From contig NZ_JACXZT010000019.1 of NCBI RefSeq assembly GCF_014779595.1, forward strand, positions 186,001 through 250,000: DNA of 64,000 bases, written 5' to 3'. The position numbers and the translations under genes are program-made. Below, one piece after another: positions 9,208 to 18,298 of this stretch. Source of the DNA: Halomonas sp. ML-15. Lineage in GTDB: Bacteria; Pseudomonadota; Gammaproteobacteria; Pseudomonadales; Halomonadaceae. A model generated the notes under the pieces. That model saw only the letters and a program-made list of their open reading frames with translations. It had not been told where the DNA came from and searched no databases. Position 1 is the first letter of the stretch; each line of letters opens with the position of its first letter.

Positions 9208-9669
9208 CTAGTCGTGGATATATTCTTGGAAGATCTGCGGCGCCTCGTGCTGCCCGCCGAACGCCAGCACCGCATAGTCGTCGACGCGACCGGTCTCCAT
9301 GCCCGGCGAGCCGTGGGGCATGCCGGGTACCGCCAGGCCAGCGACCTCCGGCGACTCCTCGAGCAGACGCTGGATATCTGCCGCCGGTACGTGGCCTTCG
9401 ATCACGTAGCCATCGACGGTCGCGGTGTGGCAGGAAGCCAGCTCCTGGGGGACACCGTGCTCGATCTTGACCTCGCGCATCTCGCGGGTGTCGTGCATCT
9501 CGACCTCGAAACCGGCTGCCTCGAGGTGCTCCGCCCAGGCCGTGCAGCAGCCACAGTTGGGATCTTTCCACATCTCCACCAGCGGGCCGGCCCAGGCCGC
9601 CGTGGAGAAGGCGCTCAGCAGACCAATGCCGACCAGGCGGCGTGCAGTGGCGGGAAACAGACTCGACAT
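9208..9669 (-). CDS. DUF411 periplasmic metal-binding protein
   Basis: A 153-residue exported protein with a signal peptide ending in STAAWAG, then the DUF411 signature [17 protein letters not shown]. It also has [17 protein letters not shown] and the C-terminal [10 protein letters not shown], with conserved cysteines, histidines and methionines. DUF411 proteins are often found near copper-resistance genes and are presumed to bind metal. Here the neighbour is a glyoxalase-type gene and no copper gene is seen, so the partner is unclear. The ATG at 9669 is preceded by GAGGAG. It is divergent from the tag gene with a 53-bp gap that must hold both promoters. Confidence 0.85.
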   Translation of the reverse strand: MSSLFPATARRLVGIGLLSAFSTAAWAGPLVEMWKDPNCGCCTAWAEHLEAAGFEVEMHDTREMREVKIEHGVPQELASCHTATVDGYVIEGHVPAADIQRLLEESPEVAGLAVPGMPHGSPGMETGRVDDYAVLAFGGQHEAPQIFQEYIHD

Positions 9670-9722
9670 GACGACTCCTCAATGCTAACGATAGCGACCA
9701 TAGACACTCAGGATACACCAGC

Positions 9723-10286
9723 ATGTCCGCCTACTGTGACCAAGCCCCGGGCCACGAATTCCACGGCCCCTACCACGACCACGAATATGGCTTCCCAGTC
9801 CACGACGACGACACCCTGTTCGAGCGTCTGATCCTGGAGATCAACCAGGCCGGGCTGTCGTGGCTCACCGTGCTCAAGAAGCGAGCCGCCTTCGCGGTCG
9901 CCTTCGAGGGTTTCGATATCGAGCGTGTCGCCGCCTATGGCGACCGCGACCGCGAACGCCTGCTGGGTGACGCCGGGATCATCCGCAACCGCCTCAAGGT
10001 CGATGCCACCATCCATAACGCCCAGGTGGTGCAGCGCCTGCAGGCCGACCACGGCAGCTTCAAGGCGTGGCTCGATCACCACCACCCGCTGGCCCACGCT
10101 GACTGGGTCAAGCTGTTCCGTCGTACCTTCCGCTTTACCGGCCCCGAGATCGTCAATGAGTTCCTGATGAGCACCGGCTACCTACCCGGCGCCCACCGTG
10201 ACGACTGCCCGGTGCAGGCGCGCATCCTGGCGGCACAGCCACCGTGGGCGACGGCCGGGAACCCTGCCGTGGATCGCCACTCTTAA
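9723..10286 (+). CDS. tag: DNA-3-methyladenine glycosylase I
   Basis: A 187-residue protein matching Tag across its length. It has the N-terminal Cys and YHDHEYGFPVHDDDTLFERL, the core LEINQAGLSWLTVLKKR that lines the base pocket, RNRLKVDATIHNA, and the C-terminal GYLPGAHRDDCPVQARI with the zinc-binding His and Cys. Tag excises 3-methyladenine from alkylated DNA, starting base excision repair. About 20 residues extend past the zinc site. No obvious Ada-type regulator is nearby; the gene is constitutive in relatives. The ATG at 9723 follows an AGGA-containing stretch (CTCAGGATACACCAGC). Confidence 0.93.
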   Translation: MSAYCDQAPGHEFHGPYHDHEYGFPVHDDDTLFERLILEINQAGLSWLTVLKKRAAFAVAFEGFDIERVAAYGDRDRERLLGDAGIIRNRLKVDATIHNAQVVQRLQADHGSFKAWLDHHHPLAHADWVKLFRRTFRFTGPEIVNEFLMSTGYLPGAHRDDCPVQARILAAQPPWATAGNPAVDRHS

Positions 10287-10332
10287 CTGCGGATCATTTA
10301 CGCCAATCGCGGCGCAGGGAGACACAAGCAAC

Positions 10333-11397
10333 ATGGATTCGATAACACAGGCGGCGCTGGGCGCCGCCGTCGGCGGAGCCGTGCTCGGCCGCCGGCTGGG
10401 GCGCAAGTCGATCCTGATCGGCGCGGCGCTGGGCACCTTGCCGGACCTCGACGTGGTGCTCGACTACGGCGACGCCGTGGCCAACTACACCGAGCACCGC
10501 GGCTTTAGCCATTCGCTGTTCGTACTCACCGGCCTGGGCACGCTGATGGCACTGCTCGCCGCGCGCTTTGCCCCGGCGCGGGATATTTCGCTGCGCCACT
10601 GGTGGCTGTTCTTCGTGCTGTGCCTGACCACCCACCCGCTGCTGGATGCGCTGACTACCTACGGCACCCAGCTGTGGTGGCCACTGGACGTGCGCCCAAG
10701 CGCCTGGCCAATCGTGTTTATCATCGACCCGCTCTACACCCTGCCGCTACTGATCGGCATCATCGTCGCGCTGGTCAGCGGCAACGGCCGCCGCGGCCCG
10801 GCCTGGGGGTTGGCGCTATCGAGCCTCTATCTGGTGTTCGCCTTCGGCGCCAAGAGCCTGGTGGAGTACCGTCTGGCGCCGGAGCTGGCCGAGCGGGGGC
10901 TGCAGGAGGCGCCGCGGCTGGTGCAGCCGACCCCGTTCAATACCCTGCTATGGCGGGTCACGGTGATCGACGGCGACGACCAGCACGAAGCCCTGGTGAG
11001 CGTCTTCGACGGCGCGTCGCCCATCCAGTTCGAACGCTTTTCGCGGGGTGCGCAGTGGGAGCCAGCGGCCTTGGCCAGCGCCAACGGCGCGCGGCTCGAC
11101 TGGTTCGCGGGCCCCTATCTGCGCTACGACGTCGAGCTGATCGACGACGTACCGACCCTCACCGCCACCGACCTGCGGCTGGGCTTCCCCGGCTTTCACC
11201 CCTTCACCTTCACCCTGCTCGAAGCCGACCTCGACGCTGGCCAGTGGCACCCGCTGGCCAGCGAGCAGCGTGAGACGCCGGCCCGCGCCAACGGCGAGGC
11301 GCTGGCGCTGCTCGGCCAGCGCATCCTCGACCCTGAGGCACCGCTGTGCCTCGGCGAGCTGGTCGACGAGCGCTGGCGTGAGGAGGTGGCCTGCTGA
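10333..11397 (+). CDS. YdjM-like membrane-bound metal-dependent hydrolase (DUF457)
   Basis: A 354-residue protein whose first ~220 residues form a DUF457/YdjM membrane domain. It starts MDSITQAALGAAVGGAVLG and has TLPDLDVVLDYGD, EHRGFSHSLF and the HPLLDALTTYG motif; the conserved His and Asp residues suggest a metal centre. About 140 soluble residues follow, from DGDDQHEALVSVFDG to the end. E. coli YdjM is LexA-regulated, but I see no LexA box here. The ATG at 10333 follows CAGGGAGA. The upstream extension back to 10198 overlaps tag and is not used. The substrate is unknown. Confidence 0.8.
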   Translation: MDSITQAALGAAVGGAVLGRRLGRKSILIGAALGTLPDLDVVLDYGDAVANYTEHRGFSHSLFVLTGLGTLMALLAARFAPARDISLRHWWLFFVLCLTTHPLLDALTTYGTQLWWPLDVRPSAWPIVFIIDPLYTLPLLIGIIVALVSGNGRRGPAWGLALSSLYLVFAFGAKSLVEYRLAPELAERGLQEAPRLVQPTPFNTLLWRVTVIDGDDQHEALVSVFDGASPIQFERFSRGAQWEPAALASANGARLDWFAGPYLRYDVELIDDVPTLTATDLRLGFPGFHPFTFTLLEADLDAGQWHPLASEQRETPARANGEALALLGQRILDPEAPLCLGELVDERWREEVAC

Positions 11398-11403
11398 CAA
11401 CGC

Positions 11404-12183
11404 TTAGGGTGCGATGCCCTGCCCACAGCCCCTATACGTCTGGCCGTCGAGGGTCAGCGTTACGCGCACCGGGAAGGGGTCGCCCTTCATGTCGTCGAAG
11501 CAGGCCCGGGCCTCTAGCTCGAGGCTGAAGGGCTGGTCGGCGTCACCGCTGGCCAGCTGCACTCGGCCGTTGGCGTTATCCATCTCGGTGACGCGGTAGG
11601 GCAGCCTTAGCTCCCGCTCGCCGTAGTCGAGCAGCAGCGATAGCTGTGGCGCATCGTGGTCGAGGCTGACCACCCAGCCCGGCTCGTTGCCGCGCCCGTG
11701 AAACATCACGCCGGGCCGGTCGTCGCGGGTCATGGCCCCCCGGGGCATGTCTTGCTGGCAATCCAGGCGGCCGTTATCGCTCTCCACCAGCGCCTCGTCG
11801 CCCTTGCTCCAGAAGCTCAGGTCATCGACCGTGTAGCGTGCGCCGCTGGCCACCACCGCCGGCGCCAGGCGATAGGCACCCTGTCGCGACCATAGCCGCA
11901 GCTCGTCATCGCCATGCGCCGAGATAAGATCCTGGGCCGGCTGGCAGCGCCAGGCAACGAACTGTTCCGCGCTCCCGGGAAAGAACAGCGACGGCAGCAG
12001 CGGTGCCGGATCGCTGGCCGCCACCTCGGCAGCTGTCTGGTCACCGGCCAGGGCCGTGGCAGCGGTGCTGTCGACCACCGCCGGTGACGGTTCGTCGCTA
12101 CTCTGGGGAGCGGCACAGCCGGCCAGCCATAGCGCGCCGCACGCCATACCGGCAGCGCGCAGAAAGGAAGAGGGAGGGGTCAT
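11404..12183 (-). CDS. lipoprotein with MliC-like lysozyme-inhibitor domain and COG3650-like C-terminal domain
   Basis: A 259-residue predicted lipoprotein with lipobox LWLAGC at about residue 23 and an Ala/Ser/Asp-rich linker. A MliC-type domain follows (FVAWRCQPAQDL, VVASGARYTVDD, FWSKGDEALVE): MliC proteins inhibit c-type lysozyme using an invariant SGxxY region, present here as SGARY. The remaining ~110 residues contain RGNEPGWVVSLD, YGERELRLPYR and the terminal YRGCGQGIAP, matching the COG3650 uncharacterised envelope domain. AAGGAG precedes the ATG by 8 nt. The likely location is the outer-membrane periplasmic face. Combining both domains in one lipoprotein is noteworthy. Confidence 0.75.
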   Translation of the reverse strand: MTPPSSFLRAAGMACGALWLAGCAAPQSSDEPSPAVVDSTAATALAGDQTAAEVAASDPAPLLPSLFFPGSAEQFVAWRCQPAQDLISAHGDDELRLWSRQGAYRLAPAVVASGARYTVDDLSFWSKGDEALVESDNGRLDCQQDMPRGAMTRDDRPGVMFHGRGNEPGWVVSLDHDAPQLSLLLDYGERELRLPYRVTEMDNANGRVQLASGDADQPFSLELEARACFDDMKGDPFPVRVTLTLDGQTYRGCGQGIAP

Positions 12184-12233
12184 CAGCGGGCTCCTTGCAA
12201 GACCATCTTAGCCTGGTTAGACGCCCAGCATAC

Positions 12234-12264
12234 CAGGCGCCGGGGCGAATCGCTCCGGCGCCTG
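12234..12264 (-). terminator. 10-bp perfect inverted repeat downstream of metE
   Basis: CAGGCGCCGG and CCGGCGCCTG flank an 11-nt loop, 23-53 bp beyond the metE stop and just upstream of the lipoprotein gene start region. This fits a metE terminator, though no T-run follows. Confidence 0.55.
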
Positions 12265-12286
12265 TCAGGCCAGCGTCAGCGCAGCA

Positions 12287-14587
12287 TCAAGCGTGCCGAC
12301 GGCGTAGCTCGCGGGCCGCCTCGACCATATTGGCCAGGGCCGGCTCGACCTCGGCCCAGCCGCGTGTCTTGAGGCCGCAGTCCGGGTTGACCCACAGCCG
12401 CTCGGCAGGAATCTTGTCGAGCGCCTTCTCCATCAGTTGGACCATCCAGGCTACCTCGGGAATATTCGGCGAGTGGATATCGTAGACTCCCGGGCCGATC
12501 TCGTTGGGGTAGGCGAAGTCCTGGAAGGCGTCGAGCAGCTCCATGTCCGAGCGCGAGGTCTCGATGGTGATCACGTCGGCATCCAGCGCGGCGATGGAGG
12601 CGATGATGTCGTTGAACTCCGAATAGCACATATGGGTGTGGATCTGGGTCGCATCCTCGGCCACTGCCGCCGTCAGCTTGAAGCACGCCACCGCCCAGTC
12701 GAGATAGCCCTGCCACTCGGCCTGGCGCAGCGGCAGGCCCTCGCGAAGCGCCGGCTCATCGATCTGGATGATACGGATACCGGCGCGCTCGAGGTCGGCG
12801 ACCTCGTCACGCAGCGCCAGGGCGATCTGCCGGCAAGTGGTCTCACGCGGCTGGTCGTCGCGCACGAAAGACCACTGCAGGATGGTCACCGGGCCGGTAA
12901 GCATGCCCTTCATCGGCTTGTCGGTCAGCGACTGGGCATACTCGCTCCAGCGCACCGTCATCGGCTGCGGGCGCGCCACGTCGCCGTAGATGACCGGCGG
13001 CTTGACGCAGCGCGACCCGTAGCTCTGCACCCAGCCGAAGCGGGTAAAGGCAAAGCCGTCCAGCTGTTCGCCGAAGTACTCGACCATGTCGTTGCGCTCG
13101 GGCTCGCCATGCACCGGCACGTCGATGCCCAGCGCGTCCTGTCGCGCCACCGCATAGGCGATCTCCTGCTGCATCTGCGCACTGTAGTCGGCCTCACTCA
13201 GCTCGCCGGCCTTGAACGCGCGCCGCGCGGCGCGAATCTCGGCGGTCTGCGGGAAGGAGCCGATGGTGGTGGTGGGGAATAGCGGCAGGTCGAAGGCCCG
13301 GCGCTGGAGGTGCGCCCGCTCGGGATAGGGGCTGGCGCGCTCGGCATCGGCAGCGCTCACCGTCGCCAGGCGCTCGGCCACCGCCGGGCGGTGGATACGC
13401 GTCGAGCTGCGCCGCGCATCGAGGGCCGCAGTGGCCGCCGCGAGGCGCGCCCGATCGTCCGGGGTGGCCCGGTTATCCAGCAGTCTCGCCAGCGTGACGG
13501 TCTCGTCGAGCTTCTGGCGGGCGAAGGCCAACCAGCTCTTGAGCTCGCTGTCGAGTTCGCTCTCGGCCTCGAGATCCACGGGCACGTGCAACAGCGAGCA
13601 GGAAGGGGCGATCCACAGCCGCTCGCCGAGGCGCATGCGCGCGGCGGCCAGGCGCTCGCGCAGCAGCGCCAGGTCGGCGCGCCAGATGTTGCGCCCGTCG
13701 ATGGCGCCTACCGACAGCACCTTGTAGCCCGGCAGGTTGTCGATCACCGCGGTGAGCTGCTCGGGAGCGCGCACCGCATCGATATGCAGGCCGTCCACCG
13801 CCAGGCCGGTGGCCAGCGTGAGGTTATCGCCCAGGCCGCCGAAGTAGGTCGCCAGCAGCACCTTGACCGGGGTGCGGGACAAGCGGCTGTAGGCCGATTC
13901 AAAGGCCTGCCGCCACGCTTGCGGCAAGTCCTGGACCAGCGCCGGCTCATCGAGCTGTACCCACTCGACGCCCTGAGCCGCCAACTTTGCCAACGCCTCG
14001 GCGTAGACCGCCAGCACGCCGTCGAGCAGACTCAGGCGGTCGAGGTCGTCGCCGCCCTTGACCTTGCCCAGCCACAGCCAGCTGAGCGGCCCGAGCAGGC
14101 TGACCTTGACGGCATGACCTGCGGCCTGGGCCTCGTCGACCTCAGCGAACAGCCGCTGGCTGGCCAGCCGGAGCTCCTGATCGGCGTGCAGCTCGGGGAC
14201 CAGATAGTGGTAGTTGGTGTCGAAATACTTGGTCATCTCGCAAGCGGCTGCCGGCTCGCCGCTGGGGGCGCGGCCGCGGGCCATGCGAAAGGCGGTGTCG
14301 AGATCGATATCGCCGTCGGCCACTTCCTGTTCGGCCCGGAAGCGCGGCGGTACCGCCCCGAGCAGCAGTGAGACGTTGAGCACCTGGTCATAGAAAGCGA
14401 AGTCGCCCACCGTGACCAGGTCGAGACCGGCGTCGCGCTGCGCCTGCCAGTGGCGAGCGCGCAGTTCGCGACCTGCCGATTCCAGAGCGTTGCGATCCAG
14501 CTCGCCCTTCCAGTAGGCCTCGGTGGCGCGCTTGAGCTCGCGGTCGGCGCCGATGCGTGGGTAACCCAGAATATGTGCCAGTGCCAT
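12287..14587 (-). CDS. metE: cobalamin-independent methionine synthase
   Basis: A 766-residue MetE, full length for the family. The N-terminal half begins [21 protein letters not shown]. The catalytic half carries the zinc ligands: [11 protein letters not shown] (His and Cys) and [13 protein letters not shown] (second Cys), with the glutamate in TIETSRS. Substrate-binding elements include [12 protein letters not shown] and [13 protein letters not shown]. It transfers a methyl group from 5-methyltetrahydropteroyl-triglutamate to homocysteine. A GAAGGG ribosome-binding site precedes the ATG. It is divergently paired with a MetR-type regulator, the classic arrangement for homocysteine-responsive activation. 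Confidence 0.97.
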   Translation of the reverse strand: MALAHILGYPRIGADRELKRATEAYWKGELDRNALESAGRELRARHWQAQRDAGLDLVTVGDFAFYDQVLNVSLLLGAVPPRFRAEQEVADGDIDLDTAFRMARGRAPSGEPAAACEMTKYFDTNYHYLVPELHADQELRLASQRLFAEVDEAQAAGHAVKVSLLGPLSWLWLGKVKGGDDLDRLSLLDGVLAVYAEALAKLAAQGVEWVQLDEPALVQDLPQAWRQAFESAYSRLSRTPVKVLLATYFGGLGDNLTLATGLAVDGLHIDAVRAPEQLTAVIDNLPGYKVLSVGAIDGRNIWRADLALLRERLAAARMRLGERLWIAPSCSLLHVPVDLEAESELDSELKSWLAFARQKLDETVTLARLLDNRATPDDRARLAAATAALDARRSSTRIHRPAVAERLATVSAADAERASPYPERAHLQRRAFDLPLFPTTTIGSFPQTAEIRAARRAFKAGELSEADYSAQMQQEIAYAVARQDALGIDVPVHGEPERNDMVEYFGEQLDGFAFTRFGWVQSYGSRCVKPPVIYGDVARPQPMTVRWSEYAQSLTDKPMKGMLTGPVTILQWSFVRDDQPRETTCRQIALALRDEVADLERAGIRIIQIDEPALREGLPLRQAEWQGYLDWAVACFKLTAAVAEDATQIHTHMCYSEFNDIIASIAALDADVITIETSRSDMELLDAFQDFAYPNEIGPGVYDIHSPNIPEVAWMVQLMEKALDKIPAERLWVNPDCGLKTRGWAEVEPALANMVEAARELRRRHA

Positions 14588-14622
14588 GTGCTAACCCTTC
14601 AGGTGATAAACCGATATGCTTT

Positions 14623-14638
14623 ATGGCGACGTCGCCAT
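14623..14638. promoter_or_regulatory. perfect 16-bp palindrome in the metE leader
   Basis: ATGGCGACGTCGCCAT lies 36-51 bp upstream of the metE start, in the metE-metR intergenic region. It does not match the MetR consensus (TGAA-N5-TTCA), so it is either another operator or a leader hairpin; which protein, if any, reads it is unknown. Confidence 0.45.
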
Positions 14639-14701
14639 CGAGTGAAGGCAGTTTGGCTGGCGCCTCTGAGTGAATCAAACTAGATTAATTAATCATCAAC
14701 G

Positions 14702-14714
14702 TGAAAGTTACTCA
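14702..14714. promoter_or_regulatory. candidate MetR-binding site
   Basis: TGAA-AGTTA-CTCA matches the TGAA-N5-TTCA MetR consensus with one mismatch. It overlaps the metR translation-start region, which would fit autorepression. The adjacent AT-rich TAGATTAATTAATC stretch (about 14683-14696) probably contains the divergent promoters. Confidence 0.4.
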
Positions 14715-14716
14715 TC

Positions 14717-15631
14717 ATGCTCGAGCTACGCCATCTTCGCACCCTGATCGCCCTGCGCGACGCCGGCTCGCTGGTGGAAGCCGCCGAGCGGGTGCACCTC
14801 ACCCAGTCGGCGCTCTCCCACCAGCTCAAGGATCTCGAGGAGCGGCTGGGCAGCCCACTGTTCCTGCGCAAGACCCGGCCGGTGGAATTTACCCGCGCCG
14901 GCCAGCGACTGCTGGCCCTGGCCGAACAGATCCTGCCCCAGGTGCGCATGGCCGAGCGCGATCTGGCGAGACTGGCCGGCAACGAGCAGGGCCGGCTGCA
15001 CATGGCCATCGAGTGCCATAGCTGCTTTCAGTGGCTGATGCCGACCATCGACTACTTTCGCGACCACTGGCCGGAAGTGGAGGTCGACATTCCCGGCGGC
15101 CACCACTTCGATCCGCTGCCGGCACTGGCCCGTGAACAGCTCGACCTGGTGATCACCGCCGACCCCCAGCCGCTGAGCGGCGTGCACTACGAGCCGCTGT
15201 TCCGCTATCAGGGCCTGCTGGCGGTGGCCAAGCAACACCGCCTGGCCGACCGCGCCTGGATCACCCCCGAGGATCTGGCCGACGAAACCCTGATCACCTA
15301 TCCGGTGGAGCACGCCCGCCTCGATGTGTTCAGCCAGTTTCTCGACCCCGCCGGTGTCGAGCCGCGGGAGATCCGCACCGCCGAGCTGACGATCATGATG
15401 ATGCAGCTGGTGGCCAGCGGGCGTGGCGTCTGTGCGCTGCCCAACTGGGCGCTCACCGAGTACCTCGAGCGCGACTACGTGCGTGCCGTGATGCTGGGCG
15501 AAGATGGCATGTGGAGCACGCTGTTCGCGGCGATCCGTGAAGAGACCCGCGATGCACCGTGGATGGAAGACTTTCTGCGCACCGCGCGGGAGACCTCGTT
15601 TGCGGTACTGGAGGGGGTCAAGCCGGCCTGA
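14717..15631 (+). CDS. metR: LysR-type regulator MetR
   Basis: A 304-residue LysR protein. The N-terminal winged helix-turn-helix starts MLELRHLRTLIALRDAGSL and contains VHLTQSALSHQLKDLE, very close to MetR. The effector domain includes CHSCFQWLMP and the DIPGGHHFDPLPAL region. MetR activates metE with homocysteine as co-inducer and represses itself. The orientation is divergent from metE with a 129-bp shared control region. The stop codon lies only 3 bp from the end of the opposing histidine kinase gene, and the two stops sit in a short GCCTGA/TCAGGC stem (15626-15640) that may terminate both. Confidence 0.93.
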   Translation: MLELRHLRTLIALRDAGSLVEAAERVHLTQSALSHQLKDLEERLGSPLFLRKTRPVEFTRAGQRLLALAEQILPQVRMAERDLARLAGNEQGRLHMAIECHSCFQWLMPTIDYFRDHWPEVEVDIPGGHHFDPLPALAREQLDLVITADPQPLSGVHYEPLFRYQGLLAVAKQHRLADRAWITPEDLADETLITYPVEHARLDVFSQFLDPAGVEPREIRTAELTIMMMQLVASGRGVCALPNWALTEYLERDYVRAVMLGEDGMWSTLFAAIREETRDAPWMEDFLRTARETSFAVLEGVKPA

Positions 15632-15634
15632 CGC

Positions 15635-17239
15635 TCAGGCGCGGCCGGGAAGCAGCAGGCTAAAGCGCGCGCCACCCAGCGTCGGACTCTCATCGACCAT
15701 CACGCTGCCACCGTGCCAGGCCATGACCTTGTGCACGATCGACAGCCCCAGGCCGTAGCCGCCCGAACGCCGGGTGCGGCTATCGTCGAGACGTGCGAAG
15801 GGCTTGAATATCTCCTGGCGATCCTTCTCCGGCACCCCGGGACCGTCATCCTCGACGTCGATGCGCACCGCTCGCAAGTCGTTATGCAGGCTAATCAGGA
15901 CACGCCCCTCGGCGTGTCGGCAGGCGTTGGCCACCAGGTTCTGCAGCGCCCGCTGCAGGTAGCGCGGCTCGGCCTCGAGCTCGAACTCCTCCCCCGGCGC
16001 CAGCTCAAGCTGCAGATGGCTGTGAAGCCCGGCGAGAGCATCGATGACGCGCTGGGCCATGGCCCGGCACTCCAGCGGTTCGGCGGCCAGCTCGACGCCG
16101 TGGGCCTGATCGCTGCCCAGCCGTGCATAGGTGAGAATCTCGTCGATCAGCCCATCGAGCTCCTCGATATCACCGTCCACGCCCGATAGCTGGCGACGCA
16201 CGGCGTCATCGTCGGTCATGTCCTCGACCATCTGTACCGCGAAGCGAATCCTTGCCACCGGCGTGCGCAGCTCGTGGGAGACCGCGCGGATCATCTCCTG
16301 CTGGGCACGCAACAGCGCCTGCACCTGAGCGGCCATGCCATTGAAGGCCATCCCCAGGCGCCCCAGAAAGTCACTACTCTCGACCTTGACCCGAGTATCC
16401 AGATGGCCGCCGGCGATACGCGTGGCGGCCAGCTCGAGCCGCGCCATGCGCGCCTCGACGCCGCGCACGATCAAGTAGATGATGCCAGCCAGCACACCGA
16501 GCATTACCACCAGCAGGAGTAGCGATAGCGACAGCGGCATCGGCTCGAAGGCGTGGACCGGCCCCACCTGCAGCCACTGTATCGACTCCAGTGGCGTACC
16601 GCTGTCGAGCTGCAGGAACAGGGTCAGGCCCCAGGCCTCTGGTGCCAGGTGCAACACCACTTCGCCGGCGCCCAGCCTCGCCAGCTGGGCGCTGTCGAGC
16701 CGGCTAGGCGGCGCATCGTTGAGAGTGATCGGCAGCGCGTCGCTGGACAGTTCCGCAACACGCTGGTCGCGCAGCAGCGGGTCGGTCAGCCATTCACCAA
16801 GCACCGTTTTCATGGCCCGCAGCTGCGACTCGCCGATGCCATCGAGGCGCGCTTCGAGGATGGCATCCTCTCCCGGCAGTCGCGTGAACAGTCGCCAGTC
16901 GGTGGCGCCCTCAGCCTCGATCAGCACCCGGCCGGCGTCGAGGCGGGCGCGCTGGAAGTAGCCGAATTCGCCGCTCTCGATGTCATGCAGATGGAGCTCA
17001 ACGCTGAGTTCGGTGCCGTGCTGCGCCAGCCATCGGCTACGCTGCTCCAGCGGCTCGGCGCTCAGCTGGCGCGCCAGCAGCTGCATCGGCGCCTCGGCGA
17101 GCTGTTCGCGATACTGCTCACGGCGAACCTGATCGACCAGCGTGAAACCGCCCAGGGCCAGCCCGAAAGCCAGTACCAGGGCCAGGGCCAGCAGCACGTA
17201 AACGCGCAGGAAGGTGCTACCCGATAGCGGGCGCAGCAT
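15635..17239 (-). CDS. sensor histidine kinase (RstB-like)
   Basis: A 534-residue membrane sensor kinase. TM1 spans about residues 10-30, followed by a periplasmic sensor domain of roughly 200 residues, TM2 about 237-260 (LSLLLLVVMLGVLAGIIYLIV) and a HAMP linker. The HisKA box is AVSHELRTPVARIRF, with the phospho-accepting histidine. The HATPase_c domain has NLVANACRHAEG, DDGPGVP and GGYGLGLSIVHKV. HisKA and overall layout resemble RstB, but the periplasmic domain is larger than in E. coli RstB (433 aa). It overlaps the upstream response-regulator stop by 1 nt (TGATG), indicating translational coupling. The signal sensed is not known. Confidence 0.88.
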   Translation of the reverse strand: MLRPLSGSTFLRVYVLLALALVLAFGLALGGFTLVDQVRREQYREQLAEAPMQLLARQLSAEPLEQRSRWLAQHGTELSVELHLHDIESGEFGYFQRARLDAGRVLIEAEGATDWRLFTRLPGEDAILEARLDGIGESQLRAMKTVLGEWLTDPLLRDQRVAELSSDALPITLNDAPPSRLDSAQLARLGAGEVVLHLAPEAWGLTLFLQLDSGTPLESIQWLQVGPVHAFEPMPLSLSLLLLVVMLGVLAGIIYLIVRGVEARMARLELAATRIAGGHLDTRVKVESSDFLGRLGMAFNGMAAQVQALLRAQQEMIRAVSHELRTPVARIRFAVQMVEDMTDDDAVRRQLSGVDGDIEELDGLIDEILTYARLGSDQAHGVELAAEPLECRAMAQRVIDALAGLHSHLQLELAPGEEFELEAEPRYLQRALQNLVANACRHAEGRVLISLHNDLRAVRIDVEDDGPGVPEKDRQEIFKPFARLDDSRTRRSGGYGLGLSIVHKVMAWHGGSVMVDESPTLGGARFSLLLPGRA

Positions 17240-17952
17240 CAGCTGTCCTTGACGAACAGATAGCCTTTACTGCGCACCGTCTTGATGCGGTGCGGATGGT
17301 TTGGATCGTCGCCGATCTTGGGCCGGATACGCGATACCCGCACGTCGATGGAGCGATCCTGGCCGTCGTACTTGATACCGCGCAGTTCAGAGAATATCTC
17401 TTCGCGGGTCAGTACCCGGCCGGCGTGGCTGGCCAGCAGCCACAGCAGGTCGAACTCGGCGCTGGTCAGGTCGATGCGATTCCCCTCCAGCCAAGCTTCG
17501 CGCGTCGCGCTGTCGACCACCAGATTGTTGAAGGTCAGGCGGGCATCGCCGCTGCTTTCGCCGCTGTCGGTGCGCCGCATCAGGGCACGCATGCGCGCCA
17601 GCAGCACCCGCGGTTGAACCGGTTTGGGCACATAGTCGTCGGCCCCCATCTCCAGCCCCAGCACCTGATCCATGTCATCAGTGCGGGCGGTCAGCATCAG
17701 GATCGGCCCGGCATAGTCGGTGCGCGCCCGGCGGCAGATCGACAACCCATCCTCTCCCGGCAGCATCAGGTCGAGTATTACCAAGTCTGGCTGCAGCGAG
17801 ACGATTCGCTCCACCCCGCGCGCTCCATCGGCCTCAACCGTGACCTGAAAGCCGTTGGCCTCGAGGTAGTCCCGGGTGAGGTCGGCCAGCCGTTCGTCAT
17901 CCTCGATGATCAGTACATGATCCTGGTCGTTGCGCTCCACGCGTTCTTCCAT
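17239..17952 (-). CDS. OmpR-family response regulator (RstA-like)
   Basis: A 237-residue response regulator. The receiver domain has the acidic pair in VLIIEDDERLADL, the phospho-acceptor Asp in LVILDLMLPGEDG and Lys in YVPKPVQP. The C-terminal winged helix contains SAEFDLLWLLASHAGRVL, the RGIKYDGQDRSIDVRVSRI stretch and a final TVRSKGYLF, which is strikingly RstA-like. It is the first gene of a two-gene operon with the kinase downstream. The ATG at 17952 has only a weak upstream ribosome-binding site. Targets are unknown; the nrdAB operon is divergent but separated by 485 bp. Confidence 0.9.
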   Translation of the reverse strand: MEERVERNDQDHVLIIEDDERLADLTRDYLEANGFQVTVEADGARGVERIVSLQPDLVILDLMLPGEDGLSICRRARTDYAGPILMLTARTDDMDQVLGLEMGADDYVPKPVQPRVLLARMRALMRRTDSGESSGDARLTFNNLVVDSATREAWLEGNRIDLTSAEFDLLWLLASHAGRVLTREEIFSELRGIKYDGQDRSIDVRVSRIRPKIGDDPNHPHRIKTVRSKGYLFVKDS

Positions 17953-18226
17953 CCCGTATATCCGTCCGTTGTTGGGGAAGCAGCCACTGGCGGTTACCGC
18001 TGCGCCGTTCTTGCGACATCCTGCAACGCTAACTTACCCACGTCACTAAAGGGCCGCATTGTTGTTTGCGAATGATACCCAAGGATACCCGAAATAACCG
18101 AATTTGCAGCGAGCGTCTACCACCATTGACCTTTTTAGCCACTGCGCCAGGTCAAGAAACGCTCTAGCATGCGGCCTGCCAAGAGGCCCCGATTCCCCCC
18201 CAGGAGAGACACATGATATACACAGC

Positions 18227-18235
18227 TTATCCACT
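18227..18235 (+). promoter_or_regulatory. DnaA-box-like site upstream of nrdA
   Basis: TTATCCACT matches the DnaA box TTATCCACA in 8 of 9 positions. In E. coli, DnaA boxes upstream of nrdAB couple its transcription to replication; the position here (about 200 bp before nrdA, just upstream of the NrdR boxes) is compatible. Confidence 0.5.
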
Positions 18236-18251
18236 TGATGAAAGCTAGATG

Positions 18252-18267
18252 CCACACTATCTTGTGC
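18252..18267. promoter_or_regulatory. NrdR box 1 (degenerate)
   Basis: CCACACTATCTTGTGC matches the 16-bp NrdR consensus (ACACWATATATWGTGT) in about 12 positions. Its start is exactly 31 bp before that of box 2, i.e. three helical turns, the spacing expected for cooperative NrdR binding. Confidence 0.7.
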
Positions 18268-18282
18268 TCGTGACCTCAAGGA

Positions 18283-18298
18283 ACACAAGATGGTGTGT
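18283..18298. promoter_or_regulatory. NrdR box 2 (strong)
   Basis: ACACAAGATGGTGTGT has perfect ACAC/GTGT arms in the 16-bp NrdR format. NrdR represses ribonucleotide reductase operons when dATP is high. Together with box 1 it marks the nrdAB promoter region. Confidence 0.75.

Noticed and set aside
18213-18248. A 12-codon frame with AGGAGA ribosome-binding site upstream of nrdA, suggestive of a leader peptide
   Set aside because: It ends just before the NrdR boxes, which normally overlap the promoter, so it is unlikely to be in the nrdA transcript. No attenuator-like structure was seen.
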